This document shows, piece after piece, positions 1-8,229 of a DNA stretch of 64,000 nucleotides (position 1 is its first letter; each line of letters starts with the position of its first letter). The position numbers and the translations under genes are program-made. Source of the DNA: Clostridium fessum (GTDB lineage Bacteria > Bacillota > Clostridia > Lachnospirales > Lachnospiraceae); NCBI RefSeq assembly GCF_003024715.1, contig NZ_PYLO01000001.1, positions 682,001 through 746,000 on the forward strand, read 5' to 3'. Under the pieces are notes generated by a model. The model was not told the origin of the DNA. It saw only the letters and a program-made list of their open reading frames with translations, and ran no database searches.

Positions 1-2
1 TT

Positions 3-689
3 AAACTTGGCTTCATCACTCTGCTGCCAGCCATCGCAATCATTATTCTGCTTTTATGCAAAGTAAACGCGGTTGTCTCCCTTGGTCTTTCCGCCATCTG
101 CGCCGGAGCTGTCTCTTTCTTCTATCAGGGCGCAACTTTGCAGAGTATCATCCGTGTTGCTTACAACGGATACAGTACCAGCATTGAGGAAGGTATTTTA
201 CAGACCATCTTAAACCGCGGCGGTATGAGCAGCATGCTTCAGTATGTGGCAATCATCTGCTTTGCAGTTGGTATGGGCGGTATGCTGGATCGCCTTGGCG
301 TTCTCGGCAATCTCTTAAACGCCATCGTAAATCACATCAACAGCGATGGCAGCCTGATTGCAGCAAGCCTTTTAGTCGGCTATGTAACCAGCTTAATCAG
401 CTGTTCCCAGCCGATGTCCCACGTCCTGACTGGAAATATGATGAAACCGCTGTTCAAATCCAGAAAAATCGCACCGGAAATCCTTTCCCGTACCCTTGAG
501 GACGCAGGTACTTTATCCGGTCCGATGATTCCGTGGCACGGTTACTGTGTATACATGTCTGGAACCCTCGGCGTTGCCTGGTCCGTATTCTTCCCGTACC
601 TGTTCTTACTGTACTTAACTCCTTTGTTCAGTATTTTCTATGGATTTACGGGAATCTCCATCCGGCATACAGACGACGCTCAAAATTAA
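3..689 (+). CDS. Na+/H+ antiporter, NhaC family (5' end outside the window)
   Basis: The frame is open from the first bases of the window, so this is the C-terminal 228 residues of a longer membrane protein; the TTG at 138 is not a credible start. Several hydrophobic segments are visible (for example around the LLPAIAIIILLL stretch and the FFPYLFLLYLTPLF stretch near the end). The spacing and the conserved SLISCSQPMSHVL and GPMIPWHGYCVYMSGTLGV stretches fit the C-terminal half of NhaC antiporters, which exchange external protons for internal sodium at the cytoplasmic membrane. A metallo-hydrolase gene follows 155 bp downstream on the same strand. The substrate (sodium, or an organic ion as in MleN-type members) cannot be told from this half. 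Confidence 0.8.
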   Translation, partial: KLGFITLLPAIAIIILLLCKVNAVVSLGLSAICAGAVSFFYQGATLQSIIRVAYNGYSTSIEEGILQTILNRGGMSSMLQYVAIICFAVGMGGMLDRLGVLGNLLNAIVNHINSDGSLIAASLLVGYVTSLISCSQPMSHVLTGNMMKPLFKSRKIAPEILSRTLEDAGTLSGPMIPWHGYCVYMSGTLGVAWSVFFPYLFLLYLTPLFSIFYGFTGISIRHTDDAQN

Positions 690-844
690 ACCTTTCACTT
701 GATGAAAACAAAATGATCGAAACATATATGCAGCCTTTGACACGGTGTTTACCTGTGCAAAGGCTGAACACATCTAATTTGCCCGAACTATTTTCATGAT
801 TTCGCGCAAAATATATTACATATGAATTTAGGAGATGAATATTT

Positions 845-1723
845 ATGATGGAAACAAAGCTTGTACTTCTCGGAACCGGCACCCCGAATGCCTGCCCGAA
901 TGCCAGCGGTCCTTCTTCCGCAGTTGTCGTAGGCGACCGCGCTTATCTTGTAGATTTTGGTCCTGGCGTTGTCCGTCAGGCGGCGAAAGCATACCAACAG
1001 GGAATTGATGCCCTGCGCCCGGACCGGCTGATGATCGCATTCTGCACACATCTGCACACCGACCACACGGCCGGCTATCCGGATCTCATTTTTACCCCGT
1101 GGGTGCTGGAACGCCCGAAGCCGCTGAAAGTATTCGGTCCAAAAGGCATCCAGAACATGACCGAACATATTTTAAAAGCATATGAGACGGACATCGACTT
1201 CCGTATCCACGGCTTTGAAAAAGCCAACGAAAATGGCTACAAAGTCGAAACTACCGATATCCAGCCTAGTATCATTTATCAGGATGACCGCGTGACGGTT
1301 GAGGCATTTCCAGTCAGCCACGGTACGCTTGAAAGCTACGGATTTAAGTTTACAACACCGGATAAGGTGATCGTGATCAGCGGTGACACGGCTCCGCTTG
1401 AGATCGTGGCGCAGAAAGCGGAAGGCTGCGATATTCTCCTCCATGAGGTCGAGTACACCGCCGGACTCTCCGCCAGAGAGCCAAAATGGCAGAAATACCA
1501 CCAGGAAGTTCACACTCTCAGCGTTGATCTGGCAAAGATTGCCGCCAAAGCGCACCCGCGGCTTCTGGTTACCTACCACCGTATCTATCACATGGAAATC
1601 CAGGACAACACCCGCGATGTCGAGGCTGAGATGGCGCGCAGAAACACCGCCATTTTGCAGGAAATCCGTGATGCCGGATATGAAGGTGCCGTTGTAAATG
1701 GACAGGATTTAGATGTATTCTAA
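845..1723 (+). CDS. MBL-fold metallo-hydrolase (RNase Z/arylsulfatase-like)
   Basis: A 292-residue protein with the metallo-beta-lactamase signature HLHTDHTAGY (metal ligands His69, His71, Asp73, His74), a further His near PVSHGTLESYG, Asp in ISGDTAPL and His in LLHEVEY and VTYHRIYH. This ligand pattern is typical of the RNase Z/arylsulfatase branch that binds two zinc ions. A GGAG at 831-834 sits 10 bases before the ATG-ATG pair at 845/848. It follows the NhaC gene on the same strand with no terminator between, so co-transcription is likely. A tRNA 3' processing role is not supported, because the exosite arm of true RNase Z is not obvious. I regard it as a hydrolase of unknown substrate. Confidence 0.85.
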   Translation: MMETKLVLLGTGTPNACPNASGPSSAVVVGDRAYLVDFGPGVVRQAAKAYQQGIDALRPDRLMIAFCTHLHTDHTAGYPDLIFTPWVLERPKPLKVFGPKGIQNMTEHILKAYETDIDFRIHGFEKANENGYKVETTDIQPSIIYQDDRVTVEAFPVSHGTLESYGFKFTTPDKVIVISGDTAPLEIVAQKAEGCDILLHEVEYTAGLSAREPKWQKYHQEVHTLSVDLAKIAAKAHPRLLVTYHRIYHMEIQDNTRDVEAEMARRNTAILQEIRDAGYEGAVVNGQDLDVF

Positions 1724-1794
1724 GAAAAATTTAAGGGGATGCGCATTAAGTCAGTCGCTGCCACCCCTGTTCTCAGATCTTCAAGCCTTATATA

Positions 1795-1832
1795 TAAAAA
1801 GCAGATATTCTCACACAATGGAGAATATCTGC
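1795..1832 (-). terminator. Intrinsic terminator downstream of the C_GCAxxG gene
   Basis: A perfect 12-bp stem (GCAGATATTCTC / GAGAATATCTGC, 1801-1812 with 1821-1832) is followed on the minus strand by TTTTTATATA. There is no T-run on the plus-strand side, so it should end minus-strand transcription. Confidence 0.8.
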
Positions 1833-1907
1833 CATCCAGTCTGACTCATTCTACGGTACGGAAAACATAGATCTGAAGTTTCAAACGTGCCAATTTGTGA
1901 GGATATA

Positions 1908-2327
1908 TTAGAACAATACTTCTCCGATAATCTCCACCGCATCGCTGATGCAGTCCGGACAGGCACGCAGCACATTTCCTGTTTCCACACCCTTCAAATC
2001 CCTACAGACCACGCTCTGGTTCTTCTCAAGGAAACGCGCGATGCACTCTCTGGCATCCTTATAAGAAACCGCCTTCGAATTCGCCAGCTCCAGATCCCCG
2101 GTACTATCCTTCAGCCCCGCCAGCACAGCCGCCGCCGAAATGGCCCCGCAGGTACCATTCATGCCGCCCATGCCAAGACCAAGCCCCTCCGTCACCTTAA
2201 ACAGCGCCACCTTGTCCAAATCCACCTTATCCGCAAACGCACACGCCACCGACTGGGCACAATTATACCCCATTGCATGAAACTGAGCCGCCTGCTGCTG
2301 ACGCGCTGAAATCTCCTCTTTTGTCAT
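1908..2327 (-). CDS. C_GCAxxG_C_C family protein (probable redox protein)
   Basis: A 139-residue cytoplasmic protein with the cysteine spacing that names the family: Cys23 in YNCAQSV, Cys60 in NGTCGAISAA, Cys95 and Cys108, and the Cys123/Cys126 pair in RACPDCISDA. The family is thought to bind a metal or act in redox chemistry, but no reaction is established. An AGGAGG-like site lies just before the ATG (GAGGTATCAG-ATG). It stands alone between a plus-strand unit and the palindromic repeat downstream of argF, and it has its own terminator. I assign the family with confidence but not a function. Confidence 0.85.
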   Translation of the reverse strand: MTKEEISARQQQAAQFHAMGYNCAQSVACAFADKVDLDKVALFKVTEGLGLGMGGMNGTCGAISAAAVLAGLKDSTGDLELANSKAVSYKDARECIARFLEKNQSVVCRDLKGVETGNVLRACPDCISDAVEIIGEVLF

Positions 2328-2441
2328 ACTGATACCTCCTGAAATTTTCTTAATCTGCTAAATTTTTTATATTGTACTATTTATGCCAATTATAACATAC
2401 ATTTCCACTTTTTAAACACCCCAAAAAGCATACAACATACA

Positions 2442-2639
2442 GCGCCAGAAGCCAAATGCCCTCCGTTGCATTTGCAGGAGTCTTGGTAACTCTTGGCTCG
2501 CAGAGATTTGTGTTAGAGTTCAAAATACACCTGTCTGAGCGAAGCGAGTTTGTATTTTGGACTCTGCTTTTAACAAATCTATGCAAGCCTAGTGTTACCG
2601 GCTCCGAAACCGCAACGGAGGGCATTTGGCTTCTGGCGC
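2442..2639. repeat. Large imperfect palindrome (about 198 bp) downstream of argF
   Basis: The outer arms are a perfect 28-bp inverted repeat (2442-2469 with 2612-2639, beginning GCGCCAGAAGCC). The similarity continues inward with mismatches to a GAGCGAAGCGAG centre near 2540. The element fills most of the 347-bp gap between argF and the C_GCAxxG gene. It has no coding potential. I saw no second copy in the window. It may serve as the argF transcript end, or be a MITE-like insertion. Confidence 0.85.
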
Positions 2640-2674
2640 GTCACCTTGCCATTTTTATGCATTTCTATATATTT

Positions 2675-3577
2675 CTATTTCATCAGCGTAACCATAACCG
2701 CCTTCTGGGCATGCAACCGGTTTTCCGCCTCTTCAAAGATCTCTGACGCATGTTCTTCAAAGATCTTCTCGGTAATCTCCTGTCCACGGTAAGCCGGCAG
2801 ACAGTGCATTACCATCGCCCCCGGTTTTGCCGCAGCCATCAGTTCATCATTGATCTGATATCCCTGGAATGCCTGCTGGCGGATCTTCTTCTCTTCTTCC
2901 TGACCCATGGAAGTCCATGTATCTGTGATGACAACGTCTGCATTTTCCACTGCCTTGATCGGATCATTTACCAGTGTAAATGCGTCATTGCCAGCTGCGA
3001 AATCCAGCACTTCCTTCGCCGGACGGTAATTATCCGGAGTTGCGATAGATACCTGCATATCCGATTTCAGACCGCCTACGATCAGGGAGTTCGCCATGTT
3101 GTTGCCGTCGCCGATGTAACACATCTTGAGCCCTTTCAGTACGCCGTATTTCTCACGGATCGTCATCAGGTCAGCCAGTACCTGGCACGGATGGCAGAAA
3201 TCAGTCAGACCGTTGATGATCGGGATAGAACCGTATTTTGCCAGATCCTCCACTTCTTTCTGCTCATAGGTACGGATCATGATGCCGTCCAGATAACGGG
3301 ACAGTACGCGTGCGGTATCCTGTACCGGCTCACCGCGTCCGATCTGTAAGTCGCGGGAGGAAAGGAACAGTGCCTGTCCGCCGAGCTGGAACATACCTGT
3401 CTCAAAGGAAACTCTGGTACGGGTGGATGACTTCTGGAAAATCAGGCCGATAGATTTGCCCTCCAGAAGACGATGTGAAATGTGATGTTTTCGTTCATAT
3501 TTTAACTGATCTGCCAGATCCAGGATCGAGGTAATCTCCTCCGGTGTGCAGTCTAACAGCTTTAATAAATGCTTCAT
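2675..3577 (-). CDS. argF: Ornithine carbamoyltransferase
   Basis: Catalyses carbamoyl phosphate plus ornithine to citrulline, the sixth step of arginine synthesis. The 300-residue length is standard. The carbamoyl-phosphate binding motif SSTRTR is at residues 50-55, HPCQ at 129-132, and the ornithine-binding HCLPAYRG begins at 258. It is the last gene of the leftward arginine operon, starting 2 bp after the argD stop codon, so the two are translationally close. A catabolic role is possible in principle, but the linkage to argGHCJBD argues for biosynthesis. A large palindrome follows its stop codon and may end the transcript. Confidence 0.97.
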   Translation of the reverse strand: MKHLLKLLDCTPEEITSILDLADQLKYERKHHISHRLLEGKSIGLIFQKSSTRTRVSFETGMFQLGGQALFLSSRDLQIGRGEPVQDTARVLSRYLDGIMIRTYEQKEVEDLAKYGSIPIINGLTDFCHPCQVLADLMTIREKYGVLKGLKMCYIGDGNNMANSLIVGGLKSDMQVSIATPDNYRPAKEVLDFAAGNDAFTLVNDPIKAVENADVVITDTWTSMGQEEEKKIRQQAFQGYQINDELMAAAKPGAMVMHCLPAYRGQEITEKIFEEHASEIFEEAENRLHAQKAVMVTLMK

Positions 3578-3579
3578 GT

Positions 3580-4758
3580 CTAAAATACCTCCCTCATAGC
3601 AGCGATTGCCTCGTCCATCTCCTCTTTCGTGATGACAAGTGGCGGAAGCAGACGGATCGCCTCTGTACCGGCTGTCAGGACCAGGACGCCTTTTTCCATC
3701 AACTGACTGACCATCGCAGCTCTCTCATCTTTGTCCACTACGATGCCTAACATCAATCCCATGCCGCGAACAGTCTTTACCTTTGGAGAACCGATCGCTA
3801 AAATCTCCTTTTTCAGGTACTCGCCCTTTTCCTGAACCGATTTCAGGAATTCCGGCTTATTTACGATATCTAATACGGTATTGGCAGCCGCACAGCAGAG
3901 CGGATTGCCGCCGAAGGTTGTACCGTGCGTACCGGCGCCCAGTACATCCTGGCATTTCTTATCCGCCATGACAGCACCGATCGGAACACCGCCGCCGAGT
4001 CCCTTGGCCATACTGATGATGTTCGGCTGAACGCCGTACTGCTCATAGCAGAACAGGCTTCCGGTACGTCCGATGCCCGTCTGAACCTCGTCAATCAGAA
4101 GCAGGATGTCCTTCTCCTTGCAGAACTCGGCAGTTGCCTGTACAAATTCCTTATCAAGCGGAAGGACGCCGCCCTCGCCCTGAATCATCTCCATCATGAC
4201 AGCGCAGGTCGTACCATCGATCTTGCGCTTCATGTCTTCGATATCATTGGCTGCTGCATAATCAAATCCTTCCGTAAATGGGAAGAAATACTGATGAAAC
4301 TTGTCCTGTCCGGTTGCCTTTAATGTCGTCACGGTACGTCCGTGGAAGGACTGTTTCAGCGTGATAATCTTATTTCTTCCCTCGCCGTATTTGTCAAAGG
4401 AATACTTTCTTGCCAGCTTGATCATGCCCTCGTTGGCTTCCGCACCGGAGTTTGCAAAAAAGATTTTTCCCATTCCGGCTGCATCGACCAATTTCTTTGC
4501 TGCCTGCACCATAGGCTCGGTGTAATACAGGTTGCAGGCGTGCATCAGCTTATGTGCCTGCTCCGATATCGCAGTCGTCAGCGCATCGTTGTCATGGCCA
4601 AGACTGTTGACACCGATGCCGGAGGTCAGATCAATGTATTTCTTTCCCTCCGTATCCCACAGCGTCGCGCCTTTTCCGTGATCCAGCGCAATCGGAAAGC
4701 GGCCGTATGTATGCATGATATATGTTTCTTCGCCCTGCTTGATTTCTTCAAATGTCAT
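3580..4758 (-). CDS. argD: Acetylornithine aminotransferase
   Basis: A class III PLP aminotransferase (392 residues) that converts N-acetylglutamate semialdehyde to N-acetylornithine. The PLP lysine is Lys252 in ISMAKGLGGG. SGAEANE (104-110) and IDEVQTGIGRTG (222-233) are the cofactor and substrate motifs. The reading frame is open for 15 more codons upstream, but the ATG at 4758 has an AGGAGG just before it and starts with the usual MTFEEIKQGE, so I use that. It lies between argB (104 bp upstream) and argF (2 bp downstream) in the arginine operon. Confidence 0.96.
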   Translation of the reverse strand: MTFEEIKQGEETYIMHTYGRFPIALDHGKGATLWDTEGKKYIDLTSGIGVNSLGHDNDALTTAISEQAHKLMHACNLYYTEPMVQAAKKLVDAAGMGKIFFANSGAEANEGMIKLARKYSFDKYGEGRNKIITLKQSFHGRTVTTLKATGQDKFHQYFFPFTEGFDYAAANDIEDMKRKIDGTTCAVMMEMIQGEGGVLPLDKEFVQATAEFCKEKDILLLIDEVQTGIGRTGSLFCYEQYGVQPNIISMAKGLGGGVPIGAVMADKKCQDVLGAGTHGTTFGGNPLCCAAANTVLDIVNKPEFLKSVQEKGEYLKKEILAIGSPKVKTVRGMGLMLGIVVDKDERAAMVSQLMEKGVLVLTAGTEAIRLLPPLVITKEEMDEAIAAMREVF

Positions 4759-4862
4759 AAAAAACCTCCTAACGCCCACATCTGCCCGCAAAGCTTCCAG
4801 CATCCGTCCTGCATTTCAGCTAAAACAGCCCGGATTCGTGCAGAATCTAGTTCATCTGCTGT

Positions 4863-5729
4863 TTACGAGAACATGGTTCCTACACCGTCATCGCTCAAAA
4901 GCTCGACCAGAATCGAGTGCGGCACACGACCATCCTGGATATTGGCACGTTCTACGCCCTGGCGCACTGCCTCAACGCAGCAATCTACCTTCGGAATCAT
5001 GCCGCCGGAGATCACGCCCTCTTTGATGAGTGCCGGAACCTCGGAAACTTTCAGTCTCGGAATCAATGTCGAATCGTCTTTCGGATCGCGCATCAGACCG
5101 CATACATCCGTCAGAAGAATCAGTTTTTTCGCTTTCAGTGCCACCGCCAGCTTCTCCGCTGCCGTATCTGCATTGATGTTATAGTTTGTCTCCTCGTCCA
5201 TGCCTGCTGCCACGGAGGAAACAACCGGGATAAAGCCCTCATTTAAAACATCGAGAACGACTTTCTCATTGACTTCTTTAATATCTCCCACATAGCCGTA
5301 TTCCGTTCCATCCGGATCGACTAACTGGATCGCCTTGAAGAGTCCGCCGTCCATGCCGCCCAGACCAACGGCATGTCCGCCTGCTTTCTCAAACAGGGAA
5401 ACAAGGTTTTTGTTAACCTTGCCGCAGAGAATCATCTGGACAATATCCATCGTCTCGCGGTCTGTGTAGCGCAGACCTTTGACAAATTTAGACTCTTTTC
5501 CGGTTTTTTTGAGCATCTCCGAAATCTCCGGACCGCCTCCGTGTACCAGCACGACCTTGATGCCTACCAGATTTAAAAGGACGATATCCTCAATCACCGC
5601 CTGCTTTAAATCTTCATTAATCATGGCGTTTCCGCCGTATTTTACAACGATAATTTTACCTGCATATTCCTGAATATAAGGCAGTGCCTCTACCAGGACT
5701 TCTGCGCTCATTTTTGATCCTGTTTTCAT
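4863..5729 (-). CDS. argB: Acetylglutamate kinase
   Basis: Phosphorylates N-acetylglutamate with ATP, normally the arginine-inhibited step in organisms with a cyclic pathway. The 288-residue protein has the amino acid kinase fold motifs: KYGGNAM beginning at Lys30, VHGGGPEIS around 62-70, and GGMIPKV near the C-terminus. The ATG at 5729 overlaps the argJ stop codon by one base (TGATG). A GTG one codon upstream (5732) is an alternative start. The overlap implies translational coupling to argJ. Confidence 0.96.
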   Translation of the reverse strand: MKTGSKMSAEVLVEALPYIQEYAGKIIVVKYGGNAMINEDLKQAVIEDIVLLNLVGIKVVLVHGGGPEISEMLKKTGKESKFVKGLRYTDRETMDIVQMILCGKVNKNLVSLFEKAGGHAVGLGGMDGGLFKAIQLVDPDGTEYGYVGDIKEVNEKVVLDVLNEGFIPVVSSVAAGMDEETNYNINADTAAEKLAVALKAKKLILLTDVCGLMRDPKDDSTLIPRLKVSEVPALIKEGVISGGMIPKVDCCVEAVRQGVERANIQDGRVPHSILVELLSDDGVGTMFS

Positions 5730-6937
5730 CACGTCCGATAATCTCCATTAATCTTCACATAATCATAGGTCAAATCGCATCCCCAGCAGGTAGCGCTTCC
5801 GCTGCCTTCCTGAAGCGTTACATTGATCTCCACTTCATCCTGGCTTAAGATTTTCTTTGCCAGATCTTCATCAAAATCAAGTCCTCTGCCGTCCTCACAG
5901 ACCGCAATGCTGCCCTCTTTGGAAGCAAACTCGACTAACACTTTCTCCGTGTTAAACTCAGCTCCGGAATAGCCCATCGCGCAGAGAACGCGTCCCCAGT
6001 TCGCATCGGAACCGAACATTGCTGCTTTGGTCAGGGAAGAACCGGCGATGGATTTTGCCAGTACCTCGGCTGTCTCCTCGTCCTTCGCTCCCTTCACGGT
6101 ACAGGTCATCAGCTTGCTTGCGCCCTCGCCGTCTGCCGCAATCTTACGAGCCAGATCCTGCATAACCGTCTGCAATGCCTCGCGGAATGCCTCGTATGCC
6201 GGATCTTCTGCAGTAATCTCCGCATTGCCAGCCATACCATTTGCCAGAACGGTACACATATCGTTGGTGGAAGTATCGCCGTCAACAGTCACACGGTTGA
6301 AGGTACGTTTTACATTGAATAACAGCGCCTTGCGGATCATCTCGCTGCTGACTGCACAATCGGTTGTGATGAAGCACAGCATCGTTCCCATATTCGGGTG
6401 AATCATGCCGGAACCCTTACAGATACCGCCGATGTGGCAGGTTGTTCCATCTACATCAAATTCAACAGCGATCGTCTTCACTTTTGTATCGGTCGTCATG
6501 ATCGCTTCTGCAGCTACCAGGGAGTTGTCATATTTCATCTCCATCTCGCCTGCATGAGCCTCGATCGCCTCAACCGGAAGCGTCTGACCGATGACGCCGG
6601 TCGATGCTACGATTACATTTTCCTCCGAAACGCCCAGCGCTCGCGCGCCTGCCTTTGCCTGTCTTCTTGCATTCTCCATGCCAAACGGAGCGCACGCGTT
6701 CGCATTTCCGGAATTGACAATAACCGCCTGTGCCTTTCCGTCGGCCAGATGTTCCTTTGTCAGTAAAATCGGTGATGCCTTGACGCGGTTGGTCGTATAA
6801 ACCGCCGATGCGTTGCAGACACAGTCCGAAAGGATCATCGCCAGATCCTTTTTTGTATGAGATTTACGGATTCCACAGCGCATCGCGCCCGCTTTAAATC
6901 CTTTTGCAGCACAAACACCGCCTTCGATTATCTTCAT
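5729..6937 (-). CDS. argJ: Bifunctional ornithine acetyltransferase / N-acetylglutamate synthase
   Basis: ArgJ moves the acetyl group from N-acetylornithine to glutamate, recycling acetate in the pathway. It self-cleaves before a catalytic threonine. Here the cleavage region is KGSGMIHPNMGTMLCF, with Gly184-Thr185 at the expected point, so Thr185 should be the N-terminus of the beta chain. The 402-residue length is typical. Because argJ is present and no argA is seen, the cyclic pathway is inferred; whether it also makes N-acetylglutamate from acetyl-CoA cannot be read from sequence. The start has a strong AGGAGGAAT site. A large palindrome lies between it and argC. Confidence 0.96.
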   Translation of the reverse strand: MKIIEGGVCAAKGFKAGAMRCGIRKSHTKKDLAMILSDCVCNASAVYTTNRVKASPILLTKEHLADGKAQAVIVNSGNANACAPFGMENARRQAKAGARALGVSEENVIVASTGVIGQTLPVEAIEAHAGEMEMKYDNSLVAAEAIMTTDTKVKTIAVEFDVDGTTCHIGGICKGSGMIHPNMGTMLCFITTDCAVSSEMIRKALLFNVKRTFNRVTVDGDTSTNDMCTVLANGMAGNAEITAEDPAYEAFREALQTVMQDLARKIAADGEGASKLMTCTVKGAKDEETAEVLAKSIAGSSLTKAAMFGSDANWGRVLCAMGYSGAEFNTEKVLVEFASKEGSIAVCEDGRGLDFDEDLAKKILSQDEVEINVTLQEGSGSATCWGCDLTYDYVKINGDYRT

Positions 6938-6960
6938 ATGACATTCCTCCTGTCATTTTT

Positions 6961-7124
6961 AATGTACTCTCGGAATCTTTCTGTGCTTGATTTTGTGAGA
7001 TGTTTTTTTGTCAGTTGTGCCCAAATTTCTGAGGCGTACGCGGCGCGTACGTTGATGAAATTCGGGTGCGGCTGGCGGAAAATCAGCCACAAAAGCAAGT
7101 GCAGAAAGACTCCGAGAGTACATT
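6961..7124. repeat. Palindromic element between argC and argJ (about 164 bp)
   Basis: Outer arms 6962-6989 and 7096-7123 are inverted copies differing at three positions (ATGTACTCTCGG... / ...CCGAGAGTACAT). Imperfect pairing continues inward to a CGTACGC-GGC-GCGTACG centre near 7045. It occupies most of the 249-bp spacer inside the arginine operon. One arm recurs alone at 52873-52900, so this is a dispersed repeat rather than a unique operator. Confidence 0.85.
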
Positions 7125-7186
7125 TTTATATAACTTCGTGTCTATAGTCCCCCGCAGCTAATTTATGGTTTTATCTCTCAACCCCT

Positions 7187-8125
7187 CTATAGTGCCAGTC
7201 CAGCTGTCTCCTCAAATCCAAGCATCAGGTTCATGTTCTGAACGGCTGCGCCTGAAGCACCCTTTCCAAGATTATCAAAGAGCGCCGTCACCATGGTCTG
7301 TTCCCCGTGACCATTGACAATCAGCTCCAGACTGTCTCGGCCTGCCATATCTGCCGCCGCGATCATACCGTCATATCCAAACGGATGTACCTTAATGAGC
7401 TTCTGTCCGTCATACCAGCCAGCCAGCTTCTCGTAGATATCTTCCGCGGTCGGCTTCCCCGGAAGCAGGCGGTTCTGAAGCTGAATCGTGACTGCCATTC
7501 CTTTATAGTAGTCATCCACGATCGGACTGAATACCGGCGGGAAGTCCAGTCCGCAGATTTTCTGCATTTCCGGCAGATGTTTATGTTTCAGAGTCAGGCC
7601 ATAGATACGGGGTGCAAAATAACTCTGCGGCTTCTCTGGGGATTCATACTCGGCAATCATCTTTTTGCCGCCGCCCGAATAGCCAGTCAGCGAAAATACC
7701 GTCATCGGATAATCCTTCGGAATCACGCCCTGTGCAACCAGCGGATACGTTGAAGTGATAAATCCGGTCGCATGACAGCCTGGATTCGCTACGCGGTTCG
7801 ATTTCTGAATTGCCTCGCGATGTGCATTCGAAAGCTCTGCCATACCATACGTCCATCCGGCTGCCGTCCGGTGTGCGGTAGAGGCATCGATGATACGTGC
7901 CTTGGAACCTTCTGCCAGCGCAACCGCATCGATCGCCGCCATATCCGGCAGACACAAGAATACAATATCTGCTGCGTGAATCAGTTTCCGCCGTTCTTCA
8001 CTGTCTTTCCGCTTTTCTTCATCAATCAGAAGCAGTTCGATATCCTCTCTCCCGGCCAGACGATCATAAATCTGCAGTCCGGTTGTTCCTTCTTTTCCGT
8101 CTATATAAATCTTCGGTTTCGCCAT
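7187..8125 (-). CDS. argC: N-acetyl-gamma-glutamyl-phosphate reductase (type 2)
   Basis: Reduces N-acetylglutamyl phosphate with NADPH to the semialdehyde. At 312 residues it belongs to the shorter type 2 group, not the roughly 345-residue type 1 enzymes common in Bacillus. The nucleotide motif GKEGTTGLQI is at 10-19 and the catalytic cysteine is Cys117 in ANPGCHATG. It is the third gene of the leftward operon, 104 bp after argH. The long gap to argJ is filled by a palindromic repeat. Confidence 0.95.
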   Translation of the reverse strand: MAKPKIYIDGKEGTTGLQIYDRLAGREDIELLLIDEEKRKDSEERRKLIHAADIVFLCLPDMAAIDAVALAEGSKARIIDASTAHRTAAGWTYGMAELSNAHREAIQKSNRVANPGCHATGFITSTYPLVAQGVIPKDYPMTVFSLTGYSGGGKKMIAEYESPEKPQSYFAPRIYGLTLKHKHLPEMQKICGLDFPPVFSPIVDDYYKGMAVTIQLQNRLLPGKPTAEDIYEKLAGWYDGQKLIKVHPFGYDGMIAAADMAGRDSLELIVNGHGEQTMVTALFDNLGKGASGAAVQNMNLMLGFEETAGLAL

Positions 8126-8229
8126 TGTTCGTCCCCCGTTTCCTATCCGTCTTTCTTATGTCACATTTCCAACGCCCGTCATTGCTTACGCAGCCATCAC
8201 CATCCGCATCCGGCGCTGACCAGAATGCA

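Noticed and set aside
4342-5184. 280-codon plus-strand ORF opposite argD and argB
   Set aside because: It is a frame shadow of two clear arginine genes. The composition is low quality and it has no ribosome-binding site.
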